Part shown: in pieces, positions 18,000-27,584 of the stretch
How positions within the stretch are numbered: position 1 is the stretch's first letter
Layout of the letters: every line of letters starts with the position of its first letter
Assembly: GCA_018825965.1 (NCBI GenBank)
Contig: JAHKAA010000031.1
Span: 1 to 45,708, forward strand
Length of the DNA: 45,708 nt
Source of the DNA: Gammaproteobacteria bacterium
Lineage (GTDB): Bacteria > Pseudomonadota > Gammaproteobacteria > Enterobacterales > Alteromonadaceae
Reading direction: 5' to 3'
The notes under the pieces: model-generated
What the model saw: the letters and a program-made list of their open reading frames with translations, nothing else
Told to the model about the DNA's origin: nothing
The model's database searches: none
Made by a program: the position numbers and the translations under genes

Positions 18000-19859
18000 T
18001 CACAGCCGGGCTTTTAACCATAAAGCCCTTTTTGCTAGCTGCGCTGCTGTCGCCTCTTTGTTTTCTGTTAAAGCCCAGCGTGGATCAGCGCTAAAAGTCA
18101 CCTGAGTACTGTAGTTTTTCCCCCGGCTGCTAAAACTCAGCTCAGCTGTATCCCCCACTTTGTAATAGGATAAAGCTTTGTCCCACTGGGCTTTAGAGCT
18201 TAATTTATACCGCCCCAGCTTTAACAACCTATCTCCTTTGTCTACACCAGCCTGATACAAAGGCGTACCTATCAACGTATTGCTGTCGACTTTGAGCTGT
18301 TTGTCCTGCTCAAGCAAAGTGGCTGCAGTTAAAAATGCCTGTTCTGGTTGAGCTGGCGCTAACTGCAGCCCCACAGCGGCAAATAAAGCTTTGAAATCAG
18401 GCAGTTGCTGACCATCGATATAACGGCTAAAGAAGTTCTTTGCAAAATCCGGATTGGTGGTCAGTGTTGCCAAAGCCTGCTGCAAATCCTGCTCAGTGTA
18501 AAAGCGGCCGGTTTTGCCAAAGTCCTGCCACAGTTTTCGCATCAGCAAATCCAGGTTCAGTCCTTCAAACTCAGTACGCAAAGTTAAATCCAGCGCCAGG
18601 CCTAATACTTCCCCATAGGTGTAATAAGAGATAAAGCTATTGGCATAGTTGGTCGGGTCCACAGAGACAGCAGCATCAACAAAAGGAGCCAGCGCACTCA
18701 TCCCTGTTGCAGCGAAAAACTGCCGGCCTGGTGATAGTTGCACTTTGTTCAGTGCAGCTACTGTTTTTTCCAGATAAGTGGCTAAATCAAAATGACCAGT
18801 GCGGCTTAAGGTTAGTTTGCCATAGTAGTTGGTCACCCCTTCGGCAAACCATAAGTTGCGGCTCATATTGGCGCGCTGAAAATCAAAAGGTTCTAAATCA
18901 GCAGGACGCAACCGCTCTACATTCCAGGCATGAAAAAACTCATGCGACAAGGTTTCGATCTGAGCGTAGTTCGCCTCCGGCAATGAACGCTCATCCGTCA
19001 GAATAGTGGAGTTGCGATGCTCCATACCGTCACCGTCCACATAAGGCAGGTAGTCGGCAATAAAGACGTACTGGCCATAATCAAAGCTGGGGTATTCACC
19101 AAAAATCTTTTGTTGCTCTGCCACTACAGCTTTGGCTTTTTCAGTGAAGATATCGAGTTGTTGCTCTGTACCCTGATGATGCATCACCAGATGAATAGTG
19201 GCTTCAGACAGATGATCCGCGACTTGCCAGCTGCGGCTGCTAAAAGCACTTAACTCAACCGGACTATCCATCAGATACTGCAGATCGGGGGCTGTATAGC
19301 TGCCGTCGTTCTGTAACTGCAGCTGAGTAGCTATTTTCCAGCGCGGATCGGGCAAGTCGAACCTTAAGGACGATGGCGAAGTTGCATAGTCATTCGAAAA
19401 CAACAAGGTAGCAGGCATATTTAAATGGGCATGAGACCGGTCAATTTGGTTGTACGTACCATCGGCTCTGTCGCCGTAAAGCCTGTAATTCACAATCACA
19501 GTGCCATCATGCTGGCCCACCGACCACTGACTGGGGCTGATGCGCCGCAGCGGTAATGCGTTGCCTGTGCTGTCTATGGCTTTTAAATCGTAGATATTTT
19601 TGGCAAAAGCATGAGCAGCATAACGACCAGGTGAGGAGCTACTCATACTCAGCAACAGATTGGCCGAGCTGACAGCGTCAAACCGCACCTGAATGGCGGC
19701 TTCATGATGCGCCGCATTAGCAAATGATAACTGATAGCTCACTGCGGGTTTCACTGAGGTTTCCGCCGCCAACAGGCTGAAACTGCACAAAAATACGCAA
19801 GACAAGGCAAAAGACAGGCGCACTACAAGATCCTTTTTTTTAAAGTGACGCTTTACCAT
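18000..19859 (-). CDS. M61-family glycyl aminopeptidase-like protease with C-terminal PDZ domain
   Basis: Exported zinc peptidase of about 619 residues. Signal peptide near the N-terminus (LSFALSCVFLCSFSLLAAE). The N-terminal beta domain (to about 180) is followed by the catalytic domain with HEFFHAWN (zinc-binding HExxH) and WFAEGVTNYYG (third ligand Glu). A PDZ-like segment near the C-terminus (TLIGTPLYQAGVDKGDRLLKLG) is standard for bacterial M61 proteins. The start is ATG at 19859; an in-frame TTG at 19883 only adds eight residues with no signal-peptide character. Physiological substrates of the family in proteobacteria are poorly known. Confidence 0.9.
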   Translation of the reverse strand: MVKRHFKKKDLVVRLSFALSCVFLCSFSLLAAETSVKPAVSYQLSFANAAHHEAAIQVRFDAVSSANLLLSMSSSSPGRYAAHAFAKNIYDLKAIDSTGNALPLRRISPSQWSVGQHDGTVIVNYRLYGDRADGTYNQIDRSHAHLNMPATLLFSNDYATSPSSLRFDLPDPRWKIATQLQLQNDGSYTAPDLQYLMDSPVELSAFSSRSWQVADHLSEATIHLVMHHQGTEQQLDIFTEKAKAVVAEQQKIFGEYPSFDYGQYVFIADYLPYVDGDGMEHRNSTILTDERSLPEANYAQIETLSHEFFHAWNVERLRPADLEPFDFQRANMSRNLWFAEGVTNYYGKLTLSRTGHFDLATYLEKTVAALNKVQLSPGRQFFAATGMSALAPFVDAAVSVDPTNYANSFISYYTYGEVLGLALDLTLRTEFEGLNLDLLMRKLWQDFGKTGRFYTEQDLQQALATLTTNPDFAKNFFSRYIDGQQLPDFKALFAAVGLQLAPAQPEQAFLTAATLLEQDKQLKVDSNTLIGTPLYQAGVDKGDRLLKLGRYKLSSKAQWDKALSYYKVGDTAELSFSSRGKNYSTQVTFSADPRWALTENKEATAAQLAKRALWLKARL

Positions 19860-20016
19860 AAAACAATTGCCTTCAGACTCCAATCTGGTTTTTTGCTCTT
19901 CATCGCAAAAATAAAGCCAGGCACAGAATTTCGGCTGCGAAAGCGGATAAAGCTGTGGTGCAGAGCCCTCTGCTGTTGAATAATAAAGCCTGATGCAGTG
20001 AAGAGGGAGCAGTCAG

Positions 20017-20685
20017 GTGGTTCAGGCAGTTATTTTTGATATGGATGGGGTACTGATAGATTCTGAACCTTATTGGGCTGAAGCAGAGCAGCATGTGTTT
20101 CGTCAACTTGGCGTAACGCTCGATCCGGCTATTACGTCACAAACCAGCGGTATGACCACCAGAGCTGTGACTGAACTTTGGTTTAAGCATTCGCCCTGGC
20201 AGGATTTAACCATTGAACAAACCGAACAAGCCGTTATTGATTACGTGGCTTTGGCTGTGCTTGAACGTGGAGTGGTGAAAAAAGGTGTAGTGGAGCTGTT
20301 GCAACAACTGCAAAGCTGGCAAATTCCGGTAGCACTTGCCACCAACTCCCCTGCTTCATTAATGAATACAGTGCTGGATAAATTACAAATCCGCTCTTAT
20401 TTTCAGGCGCTTTGCTCTATTGAACTAGTGACACAAGGCAAACCCAAACCTGAAATTTATCATCTGGCTGCCAGCAAACTGGGCGTGGCTGCAGAACATT
20501 GCCTGGTGTTTGAAGACTCAGTCACAGGTTTAACAGCTGCCAAAGCGGCAGGCATGAAAGTAGTAGCCCTGCCAGCCGAACACCATTGGCACAGGACTGA
20601 ATACGATCAGGCCGAAAGTCGCTTAAGCTGCTTTAGCGAAATACAAGCAGCACATTTTCAGGCCTGGGGGTTCAGGCAAAGCTGA
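20017..20685 (+). CDS. HAD-family sugar-phosphate phosphatase (YniC/HxpB-like)
   Basis: 222 residues. FDMDGVLIDSEP is HAD motif I with the two catalytic Asp, ATNSPA motif II, GKPKPEIYHLAA the Lys motif and VFEDSVTGLTAAKAAGM motif IV. The cap domain is of the small helical type. The closest E. coli relative by motif is YniC (HxpB), which acts on hexose-phosphates such as 2-deoxyglucose-6-phosphate. GTG start with GGGAG 7 bp upstream. It converges on the AraC-family gene, with 5 bp between stops. Confidence 0.86.
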   Translation: MVQAVIFDMDGVLIDSEPYWAEAEQHVFRQLGVTLDPAITSQTSGMTTRAVTELWFKHSPWQDLTIEQTEQAVIDYVALAVLERGVVKKGVVELLQQLQSWQIPVALATNSPASLMNTVLDKLQIRSYFQALCSIELVTQGKPKPEIYHLAASKLGVAAEHCLVFEDSVTGLTAAKAAGMKVVALPAEHHWHRTEYDQAESRLSCFSEIQAAHFQAWGFRQS

Positions 20686-20690
20686 TAGCC

Positions 20691-21893
20691 TTATAACTGT
20701 TGTTTGTCTTGCCTATGGGCAGATCTGAACTGCGCCGGACTTTGGCCTGTATTGGCTTTAAAGGCGGTATAAAAAGACGAGCGGGCATTAAAACCCACAG
20801 ACATAGCAATGCTTAACACTGAATCATCGCTTTGTTTGAGCTTTTGTTTGGCGGCTTCTACACGAGCCTGATTCACATATTCAAAAAACGATAGCTGCAG
20901 CTGTTGATTTAAGGTTTGGGATAAATAGTGCGCTGGCACAGCAAGATGTTCTGCCAGCTTGTATAAAGTGAGCCTGTCATCCAGATACAACAACTCAGAC
21001 TGCATAGCTTGCTGAAGCCTTGCGGCAATACGGGCAGACTGTTGCTCGCCCAGGGCTGAGCGTTGGTATTTGGTTGTGCTTTGCGCTGCATCTTTGGTTT
21101 CAGCTTGATCTGGCTTTAACTCTTCAGCTTCAGTGGAAACAGCATGTAGCTTATAGGTTTCACTAAAACCCGGTTGCTGCATTAAACCACACCAGGCAAC
21201 TAACCAGACCAGAAGTAACAAGCAAAACAGCACCACGGCATCCGACAACCAGACAGAATTCAAGCGATCAGCCAGCATCAGGTTCAGCACTGCATAACTC
21301 CAGCTAAACAGCAGCAACAGCACCAGCATTTCCAGCCAGGCCAGTCGTTTGCCACTGTCTTCGGCAAACACCTGCCGCAGCTTTCGTCTGTAACCTCTGA
21401 CCTTACAGAGCATCAGCCAGAGGTAAAAACAACTTTGCCCCAACCATACCAACACAGCCGCTAGAAATACGATAGCAACCAGCAAAGTGTAACCAGCCAC
21501 ATCTGACGCCTCAGAAAAAAATAACAACTGCTGTTGTTCATAAGACAAACTCTGGATCAGCACCGCCAGTACCCCGGCAAAAACCAAAGGGAATAGATGC
21601 CAGCCATCCGCGCCTTTGAAGCGCCAGGGCTGCTCTGCAGTTAACGCCTTGATGTAAAACCACAAGGCAGGATTCAGAGCAAAAAAAGCCAATGGCATCA
21701 GCGCAATGTACGCAAAAACTAATGAAGGCCATAAGGTAAAAACCACAGGCCCAGTGGCAATAAAGGCCAATGACAAAAGCACGATGAGCAGCGGTATCAG
21801 GTGCTTATTCTGCTGCAGTTGCAAGCAAAAGTAAGGCACAAGCAGCAGCACAATACCCAGGGCCATAGCGGCAAAAACCAACTCAAGCATCAA
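20691..21893 (-). CDS. Membrane-anchored AraC-family transcriptional regulator
   Basis: 400 residues. The first ~250 form about seven hydrophobic helices with short loops and no recognisable soluble sensor. A linker rich in Gln/Ala follows, then an AraC HTH domain at about 295-395 (LYKLAEHLAVPAHYLSQTLNQ; the second helix unit ends SVGFNARSSFYTAFKANTGQSPAQFR, the family signature). Such 7TM-AraC proteins regulate from the inner membrane. The divergent neighbour at 22069, a small membrane protein, is the obvious candidate target; the 175-bp gap between them would hold both promoters. Confidence 0.9.
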   Translation of the reverse strand: MMLELVFAAMALGIVLLLVPYFCLQLQQNKHLIPLLIVLLSLAFIATGPVVFTLWPSLVFAYIALMPLAFFALNPALWFYIKALTAEQPWRFKGADGWHLFPLVFAGVLAVLIQSLSYEQQQLLFFSEASDVAGYTLLVAIVFLAAVLVWLGQSCFYLWLMLCKVRGYRRKLRQVFAEDSGKRLAWLEMLVLLLLFSWSYAVLNLMLADRLNSVWLSDAVVLFCLLLLVWLVAWCGLMQQPGFSETYKLHAVSTEAEELKPDQAETKDAAQSTTKYQRSALGEQQSARIAARLQQAMQSELLYLDDRLTLYKLAEHLAVPAHYLSQTLNQQLQLSFFEYVNQARVEAAKQKLKQSDDSVLSIAMSVGFNARSSFYTAFKANTGQSPAQFRSAHRQDKQQL

Positions 21894-22068
21894 CAGACTT
21901 CCCTACCTTGTCGTTTCGATGAAGAACCTCATCAGTCTAAGTAATAACAGCTAACTGCGGCATAAAAAACTGTCCGCGCTTATAGTCGCGGACGACATAA
22001 GCTTCAGCTTTGCATAAGATTTTCTGCGAACCCTTATCACATTAATTCAGTTTTTTTCAGGAGTCATT

Positions 22069-22767
22069 ATGTCCTTTTATCAAGGCACATCCAATTCAGC
22101 ATCCTTTTTCACTATACAACGCTGCGGGGGTTTAGCCTCCATAGGCATGGCTTTGTGTTACTTCACAGTGGCACTGATCTTTTTTGTGGTTTTATCTCAA
22201 CCTGAACAAGCAGAACCTTTACAGAACATTCACTACATAAACCAACATCAGTTTTTGGTCCTGGCAGGTTATGCCATAGGTTATTTGCTGTTTGGTTTTT
22301 TACTGGCAGTGATGGTGATAGCTATCCCCCGGCAGTTACCTCAGCCGCGATCAGCCCTGGTGCAAGCATCTGGGCTCTTTGGCAAGGTTTGGGTGGTCTT
22401 AATGATGGCCTCAGGCATGATAGCACTGACAGGTCTGGAGCTAGTGATCACTCTGGTCAATACAGATCCAGATCTTGCTGTAACACTCTTTCATGCCATG
22501 GGGCTGATGACCCATGCTCTGGGCGGCGGCATTGAACTGGTGGGAGGTCTGTGGATCCTGCTGTTTAGCCTGGCTGGATTGCAGCAACAACCACAAAGGG
22601 CAAAACTACATGGGCTTGGTTTGCTCACAGGCAGCTTTGCCATACTGACTGTCTTTCATACCCAACCTTACCTGAAAGAAGCCTTTGGCTTGTCTCAACT
22701 GGTGTGGCAGCTATGGTTTGGGGTTGTGTTATTGCGTCAAAGCCAAATGGAGGTCACGGCTGAGTAA
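22069..22767 (+). CDS. DUF4386-like multi-spanning membrane protein
   Basis: 232 residues with about six hydrophobic segments: LASIGMALCYFTVALIFFVVL; LVLAGYAIGYLLFGFLLAVMV; VWVVLMMASGMIALTGLELV; HAMGLMTHALGGGIELVGGLW; and two near the C-terminus. The layout and the MGLMTHALGGGIELVGG block resemble the DUF4386 group, whose function is unknown. CAGGAG lies just before the ATG. It is transcribed divergently from the membrane AraC-type regulator, which probably controls it. Confidence 0.7.
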   Translation: MSFYQGTSNSASFFTIQRCGGLASIGMALCYFTVALIFFVVLSQPEQAEPLQNIHYINQHQFLVLAGYAIGYLLFGFLLAVMVIAIPRQLPQPRSALVQASGLFGKVWVVLMMASGMIALTGLELVITLVNTDPDLAVTLFHAMGLMTHALGGGIELVGGLWILLFSLAGLQQQPQRAKLHGLGLLTGSFAILTVFHTQPYLKEAFGLSQLVWQLWFGVVLLRQSQMEVTAE

Positions 22768-22820
22768 AATGAGCCTGACAGCAGTTCGTTTGTCACCAGG
22801 ATCAAGCCTTTAAATAACAG

Positions 22821-22860
22821 AAAACAAAAAGCCCTTCACCAGGACGGGCTCTTTGTTTTT
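22821..22860. terminator. Hairpin terminator after the membrane-protein gene
   Basis: CAAA-A-AGCCC (22825-22834) pairs with GGGCTCTTTG (22846-22855) with one A-C mismatch on the plus strand (a G-U pair on the minus), followed by a T-run on the plus strand and A's before it. It can end transcription in either direction. The sequence just before it resembles that before the tRNA-operon terminator at 22983, suggesting the two share an origin. Confidence 0.75.
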
Positions 22861-22862
22861 TA

Positions 22863-22879
22863 TGGTGCCCAGAGACGGA
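22863..22879 (-). pseudogene. 3'-end relic of tRNA-Phe
   Basis: 17 bases identical, except for one, to the 3' end of the two intact tRNA-Phe genes in this cluster (minus strand ...TCTGGGCACCA). The remainder of the tRNA is absent. It lies directly after a terminator-like hairpin, in the same relation as the intact tRNA-Phe 3' end at 23028 to its own terminator, so it looks like a decayed duplicate or an attachment-site scar. Confidence 0.55.
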
Positions 22880-22882
22880 CCA

Positions 22883-22948
22883 GGTTTGCCGGGAGCAAAC
22901 CGGAACAGCTTTAGCTGGCCCGCAGGGCAAAATACATGGATGTATTTT
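22883..22948. repeat. Array of four consecutive hairpins
   Basis: Four perfect inverted repeats lie almost end to end: GGTTTGC/GCAAACC (22883-22901), CAGCT/AGCTG (22906-22917), GCCC/GGGC (22918-22928) and AAAATACAT/ATGTATTTT with 2-nt loop (22929-22948). No gene is visible. The form is that of a dispersed intergenic element of the REP/MITE kind, but copy number cannot be judged from this window. Confidence 0.6.
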
Positions 22949-22982
22949 GTCATCGAGATGGAGCCTCTGAATGGCAGAAAGC

Positions 22983-23009
22983 AAAAAGCCAGTCGAAGAC
23001 TGGCTTTTT
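22983..23009 (-). terminator. Terminator of the tRNA Phe-Thr-Phe operon
   Basis: Perfect 12-bp stem AAAAAGCCAGTC/GACTGGCTTTTT with GAA loop, 19 bp past the 3' end of the last tRNA on the minus strand. Confidence 0.9.
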
Positions 23010-23027
23010 AACAACACATCTAAAAGA

Positions 23028-23103
23028 TGGTGCCCAGAGGCGGAATCGAACCACCGACACGCGGATTTTCAATCCGCTGCTCTACCGACTGAGCTATCTG
23101 GGC
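23028..23103 (-). tRNA. tRNA-Phe (GAA), copy 1
   Basis: 76 nt with encoded CCA. The anticodon arm CGGATTGAAAATCCG places GAA. Acceptor GCCCAGA pairs with TCTGGGC. Last gene of the Phe-Thr-Phe operon and identical to the other Phe copy at 23240. Confidence 0.96.
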
Positions 23104-23113
23104 GTAACGTGAA

Positions 23114-23189
<76 letters not shown>

Positions 23190-23239
23190 AACCTAAACCG
23201 GGTGACAGGATTACAAAGCAACCACATCACAAAAAGTTA

Positions 23240-23315
23240 TGGTGCCCAGAGGCGGAATCGAACCACCGACACGCGGATTTTCAATCCGCTGCTCTACCGA
23301 CTGAGCTATCTGGGC
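23240..23315 (-). tRNA. tRNA-Phe (GAA), copy 2
   Basis: 76 nt, identical to copy 1. It is the first gene of the operon, directly after the promoter at 23326-23354. The duplication around a single Thr gene suggests a local tandem duplication. Confidence 0.96.
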
Positions 23316-23325
23316 AACGGGGGGT

Positions 23326-23354
23326 ATTAAACGGATTTCGGCAACTCAAGTCAA
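23326..23354 (-). promoter_or_regulatory. Promoter of the tRNA Phe-Thr-Phe operon
   Basis: Minus-strand -35 TTGACT (23349-23354), 17-bp spacer, -10 TTTAAT (23326-23331), then the C-rich ACCCCCCG. Same architecture as the other two tRNA promoters in the window. Confidence 0.65.
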
Positions 23355-23458
23355 CTTATTTTTTAGTTGCCTGAATCGTTAGCTTAATACTTGAGCAAAG
23401 AGGATGTTTTTCATCCCCTTCTGACTTGAAATTGCGGCTTTTGTTTGGAATTTGAGAC

Positions 23459-23479
23459 GGGCGGGTACAAGCCCCGCCC
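23459..23479. repeat. GC-rich palindrome downstream of kdsA
   Basis: GGGCGGG (23459-23465) and CCCGCCC (23473-23479) flank a 7-nt loop, 11 bp past the kdsA stop. There is no T-run on the minus strand, so it is a poor terminator. Its sequence (GTAGGGGCGGGGCTTGTACC on the minus strand) looks like a dispersed palindromic unit. Confidence 0.5.
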
Positions 23480-23489
23480 CTACAGTTTT

Positions 23490-24341
<852 letters not shown>

Positions 24342-24387
24342 TTAAAATTCCTCAGAAGAAATAGCTGATACTGCGGCAATGATACTC

Positions 24388-25173
24388 TTAATGCAGCCAC
24401 TGTGGGTAGGACGACAGCTGACGGATTTGTTGTTTCATATGATCGTTAGACGGGTCATCCGGTTTTTGATCAACAAAATACTGATAATCGCTGATCGCCA
24501 AAGACCAGTGATCCAACAACTCAGACAACAACCCCCGCTCGCGGTGCAAATAAGGATCGCCCGGCTTTTGGTCCAATAAATGCTGCACTACAGCCATAGC
24601 CTGTTCACGTTTACCTAAAGCCAACAACAGCTGTTTTTGTAACTGCCATAGTCCGGCACAAAAGACCGGAAAATCGACAGCTTGTGTCGCCAGCTCCTGA
24701 GTAATACTCAATGCCAGACCATTTTCAGGGCTTAACAAACATTGCCAGGCACCGGTATAAGGATCGATCCATACCTTTTCCGCTTGGGATAAGCGCACCT
24801 GTACTAAATATTCGCCTTTGTAACGCACTATATCGCTTTGAAAGCCAGCTTGCTGTAACCAGCATAACAGCAGCAGGATCAACACCAGCGGGTCGGCTTC
24901 ACGCTGGTTAATGGCGTAACTCAACAAGGTGGGCTGATGCATCTCTTCAATCAGCAAAGGTTTTATTGGAGGGGTAAAAAAAGCATCCCGGTAAAAGCTG
25001 TCCACATGGTGGGCTAACGCATTCATTGTCAGCGTTTTTTCAGCCTGAGCCGGTGCCATAGCAAACCAGCTTTCTTTTGCCTGCCGGATTTGTTCAGCAT
25101 CTGTCCACTGCTGTTCAATGGCTAACAATAACTCAAGCAGGGCCTGACCCTGCTGCTTTAACTCAGACTTCAT
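24388..25173 (-). CDS. sirB1: SirB1-family protein (transglutaminase-like fold plus TPR)
   Basis: 261 residues. The first ~160 have the SirB1/transglutaminase-like region (LSYAINQREADPLVLILLLLCWLQQAGF...), although the Cys/His catalytic residues of active transglutaminases are not evident. Residues about 175-250 form TPR-like helices (REQAMAVVQHLLDQKPGDPYLHRERGLL; AISDYQYFVDQKPDDP). In E. coli the same protein (YchA) sits between ychQ and kdsA. The biochemical role is unknown. It lies 46 bp upstream of kdsA and is probably cotranscribed with it. Confidence 0.85.
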   Translation of the reverse strand: MKSELKQQGQALLELLLAIEQQWTDAEQIRQAKESWFAMAPAQAEKTLTMNALAHHVDSFYRDAFFTPPIKPLLIEEMHQPTLLSYAINQREADPLVLILLLLCWLQQAGFQSDIVRYKGEYLVQVRLSQAEKVWIDPYTGAWQCLLSPENGLALSITQELATQAVDFPVFCAGLWQLQKQLLLALGKREQAMAVVQHLLDQKPGDPYLHRERGLLSELLDHWSLAISDYQYFVDQKPDDPSNDHMKQQIRQLSSYPQWLH

Positions 25174-25253
25174 TGACTACCCAATACAACAAAAAAGCAC
25201 ATCACAAAAAGCATAATTAAATAAAAACAAGGCTGTTTTCAGCAAAAGCGCCC

Positions 25254-25628
25254 TTAGCCAAACAACACAGGGGTTTTAGTAATAGCGACTTTGCCCACCA
25301 GCGCCAGCCAGCTTAAAGCACCCAAAAAACCAACCCAACGCATCAGCAGACTACGGCCTTTTAACGCCATCACAGCTAAACCAATATAAGCAAATAAACC
25401 AAAAAGTTTATCTGTCAGCCATGGCGTCTGAAAAGGGTATTGCTGAATAGTCAGCATCAGGCCAATAGCCGTCAGCAGCAACAAGGTATCCACCACATGA
25501 GGCGCAATCTTTAAAAATTTATTCTGCAGCAAAGCCGGAGATTTTAAACTTAATAAAAACCGTACCGCCAGAAAAGTTACGCTGAGCGCGATAAACAACA
25601 TATGAGAATGTTTGAGTGCCATATACAT
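25254..25628 (-). CDS. sirB2: SirB2-family membrane protein
   Basis: 124 residues with four hydrophobic segments (HMLFIALSVTFLAVRFLL; VVDTLLLLTAIGLMLTI; LFGLFAYIGLAVMAL; WVGFLGALSWLALVGKVA). Its position before sirB1 and kdsA matches E. coli ychQ. Family function is unknown. In this genome the gene is separated from prmC by two extra genes. Confidence 0.85.
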   Translation of the reverse strand: MYMALKHSHMLFIALSVTFLAVRFLLSLKSPALLQNKFLKIAPHVVDTLLLLTAIGLMLTIQQYPFQTPWLTDKLFGLFAYIGLAVMALKGRSLLMRWVGFLGALSWLALVGKVAITKTPVLFG

Positions 25629-25661
25629 AAAAATAATCCCTACAAAATCTGCTAAAAAATC

Positions 25662-25690
25662 ACAAATAAAAAGCCACCCGCAGGTGGCCT
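25662..25690 (-). terminator. Terminator of the HD-GYP regulator gene
   Basis: GCCACC/GGTGGC (25673-25678 with 25683-25688, CGCA loop), then TTTTTATTT on the minus strand, about 20 bp past the stop codon. It insulates the regulator from the sirB2-sirB1-kdsA group, which therefore needs its own promoter. Confidence 0.88.
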
Positions 25691-25707
25691 GAAATCAGCT
25701 GTCACTG

Positions 25708-27267
25708 CTACTTATCTTCGTCGTCCGGGTATTTTTGCAGTATTGCTTCGAGTTTGTCGACCCGGCTTTTAAATATTTCGACCAGTTTAGGGTCAAAATG
25801 CTTGCCTGACTCGCTGCTGATTTTCTCCATCACCTGCTCCAAAGTCCAGGCCGATTTATAACAGCGTCTGTGACGCAATGCATCATAAACATCAGCTAAA
25901 GCAGCAATACGGCCATAAATATGAATGTCTTCGCCCTTTTTACCATTGGGATAACCAGAACCATCCCATTTTTCATGGTGATCCTGCGCTATGATGGCAC
26001 CTGCCTGAATAATGGTGCGTTTAGAATTTTTTAAAATTTCATAACCTATGCTGGCGTGGGTTTTCATCACTTCCCATTCCTGACCATGCAATTTCATCGG
26101 CTTATTTAAAATGCCATCCGGTATGCCCACTTTGCCGACATCATGCAAAGGAGACGCAAACATCAGTTTTTCGGCTTCTTCTTCAGGTAAACCATAAGCT
26201 TTGGCCAGATCGTAACAAATAAAAGCAACACGTTTGACATGATTACCGGTTTCGATGGAGCGATGCTCCACAGCTTCACTTAAGCGATAGACAATTTCGC
26301 GTTGGGTGTCTTCAATTTCGCTTTGCAGTTGCACGTTTTCATAAGCAATTTGCACATTTTGTGAAAACAGCTCAATTAAACGTTTTTGTGTGTCTGTCAT
26401 CTGGTTAGGTAAACCCGATACATAAAGCAAAGAACCAGAGGTAAACTTACTGGTGCAATACGCCACTAAATAATTATCACGATACACTATGCTGCGGCTG
26501 TTCAGCGCCTGATGAAAAGCGTCCAGTAATGGGGGCTCCAGCACATCACTGATCTGTTTGCCCTCCTGATGTTCAAACTGGCCTAAACCGGCAAATACCA
26601 CTAAACGTTCCGGATCTGCCTCTTCATTAATATTTCCCGCGACCAGGGATGAAGTCACCAACAAGGCATTGTCGTTGCAACCTAAAATAGAGGTCAGTTG
26701 CTGCAGTACGCCATCAATAAACTGTTCCATCGAATGGGCAGAAAATAAATCTGCAGAGGCGGTAATAATTTTTTCAAGGCCCTGACGGCTATGATCAATG
26801 GCCAGAATATCGCGGTACGAACGTAAGCTCGACATCACCACAGTAAAGAGTTTTTGTGCTGTCAGCTCAGTTTTGGATTTGTAATCGTTAATATCGTAAT
26901 TGACTATCACCTGACGCTCAGGCGCCTGCCCCGGCTGACCTGTACGCAAAATAATACGTACATAATGATTATGCAGCTCCTCGCGGATATAGCGCGCCAC
27001 CAGCAAACCGGCATCGTCAGTTTCCATCACCACATCTAAAAGCACTATGGCCGCATCTGTATGCTTAGCCAGCATTTCTTTTGCCTCACGGCCTGAATAA
27101 GCGCTGATAAATTCGAGGTGTTTGCCCTGAAAAGAAAAGTCACTTAATGCCAGCTTAGTAACAGCATGAACCTCAGGCTCATCGTCTACTATCAATACTT
27201 TCCAACTGCCTCGGGAAACATGTACTACTTCCTCAGGTTCCTCAGCAAACAAAAAATCATTCGCCAT
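25708..27267 (-). CDS. Response regulator with DUF3369 and HD-GYP cyclic-di-GMP phosphodiesterase domain
   Basis: 519 residues. Receiver domain at about 20-145 with VLIVDDEPEVH and the phospho-acceptor Asp at about 78 (VLLDVV); a DUF3369-type (GAF-like) region at about 170-320; HD-GYP domain from about 340. The HD pair is in HDVGKVGIPD near residue 375 and the GYP motif HHEKWDGSGYP near 430, both intact, so it should hydrolyse c-di-GMP. No cognate histidine kinase is next to it. It sits inside the conserved hemA-kdsA region with its own terminator, indicating insertion of a signalling gene into a core operon. Confidence 0.92.
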   Translation of the reverse strand: MANDFLFAEEPEEVVHVSRGSWKVLIVDDEPEVHAVTKLALSDFSFQGKHLEFISAYSGREAKEMLAKHTDAAIVLLDVVMETDDAGLLVARYIREELHNHYVRIILRTGQPGQAPERQVIVNYDINDYKSKTELTAQKLFTVVMSSLRSYRDILAIDHSRQGLEKIITASADLFSAHSMEQFIDGVLQQLTSILGCNDNALLVTSSLVAGNINEEADPERLVVFAGLGQFEHQEGKQISDVLEPPLLDAFHQALNSRSIVYRDNYLVAYCTSKFTSGSLLYVSGLPNQMTDTQKRLIELFSQNVQIAYENVQLQSEIEDTQREIVYRLSEAVEHRSIETGNHVKRVAFICYDLAKAYGLPEEEAEKLMFASPLHDVGKVGIPDGILNKPMKLHGQEWEVMKTHASIGYEILKNSKRTIIQAGAIIAQDHHEKWDGSGYPNGKKGEDIHIYGRIAALADVYDALRHRRCYKSAWTLEQVMEKISSESGKHFDPKLVEIFKSRVDKLEAILQKYPDDEDK

Positions 27268-27584
27268 GCCACACTCCTTTAGCTTGCCGCGCTTTTAATC
27301 GCTTTGTGTTTATTTATATGCGCTAAACAAGGTTGGGTCAAAACAAAGCCGTTGAAAATATAAATATTTTATCTCATATTAACTTTAAGCTACTGCGCTG
27401 TGGGCGAGATTCTCCTTGGTAACAGTATCTCGCTTCACTCATACAACCAGACTCTGAGCCACGGAATTTTATATTACATTTTCAGCAAACCCAGTAAGCA
27501 GGCGATCATTTAACGGAACAAAAAACTGTTGGTCAGCGAGCCAATACCACCGTCAGACCTGGTGTTGCAATAAAGAAGTAGCCT
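27268..27584. other. Intergenic stretch of 317 bp without a recognised gene
   Basis: AT-rich close to the HD-GYP gene start (27300-27400), where the promoter of that gene must lie. No tRNA, strong inverted repeat or credible reading frame was seen. Confidence 0.6.
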
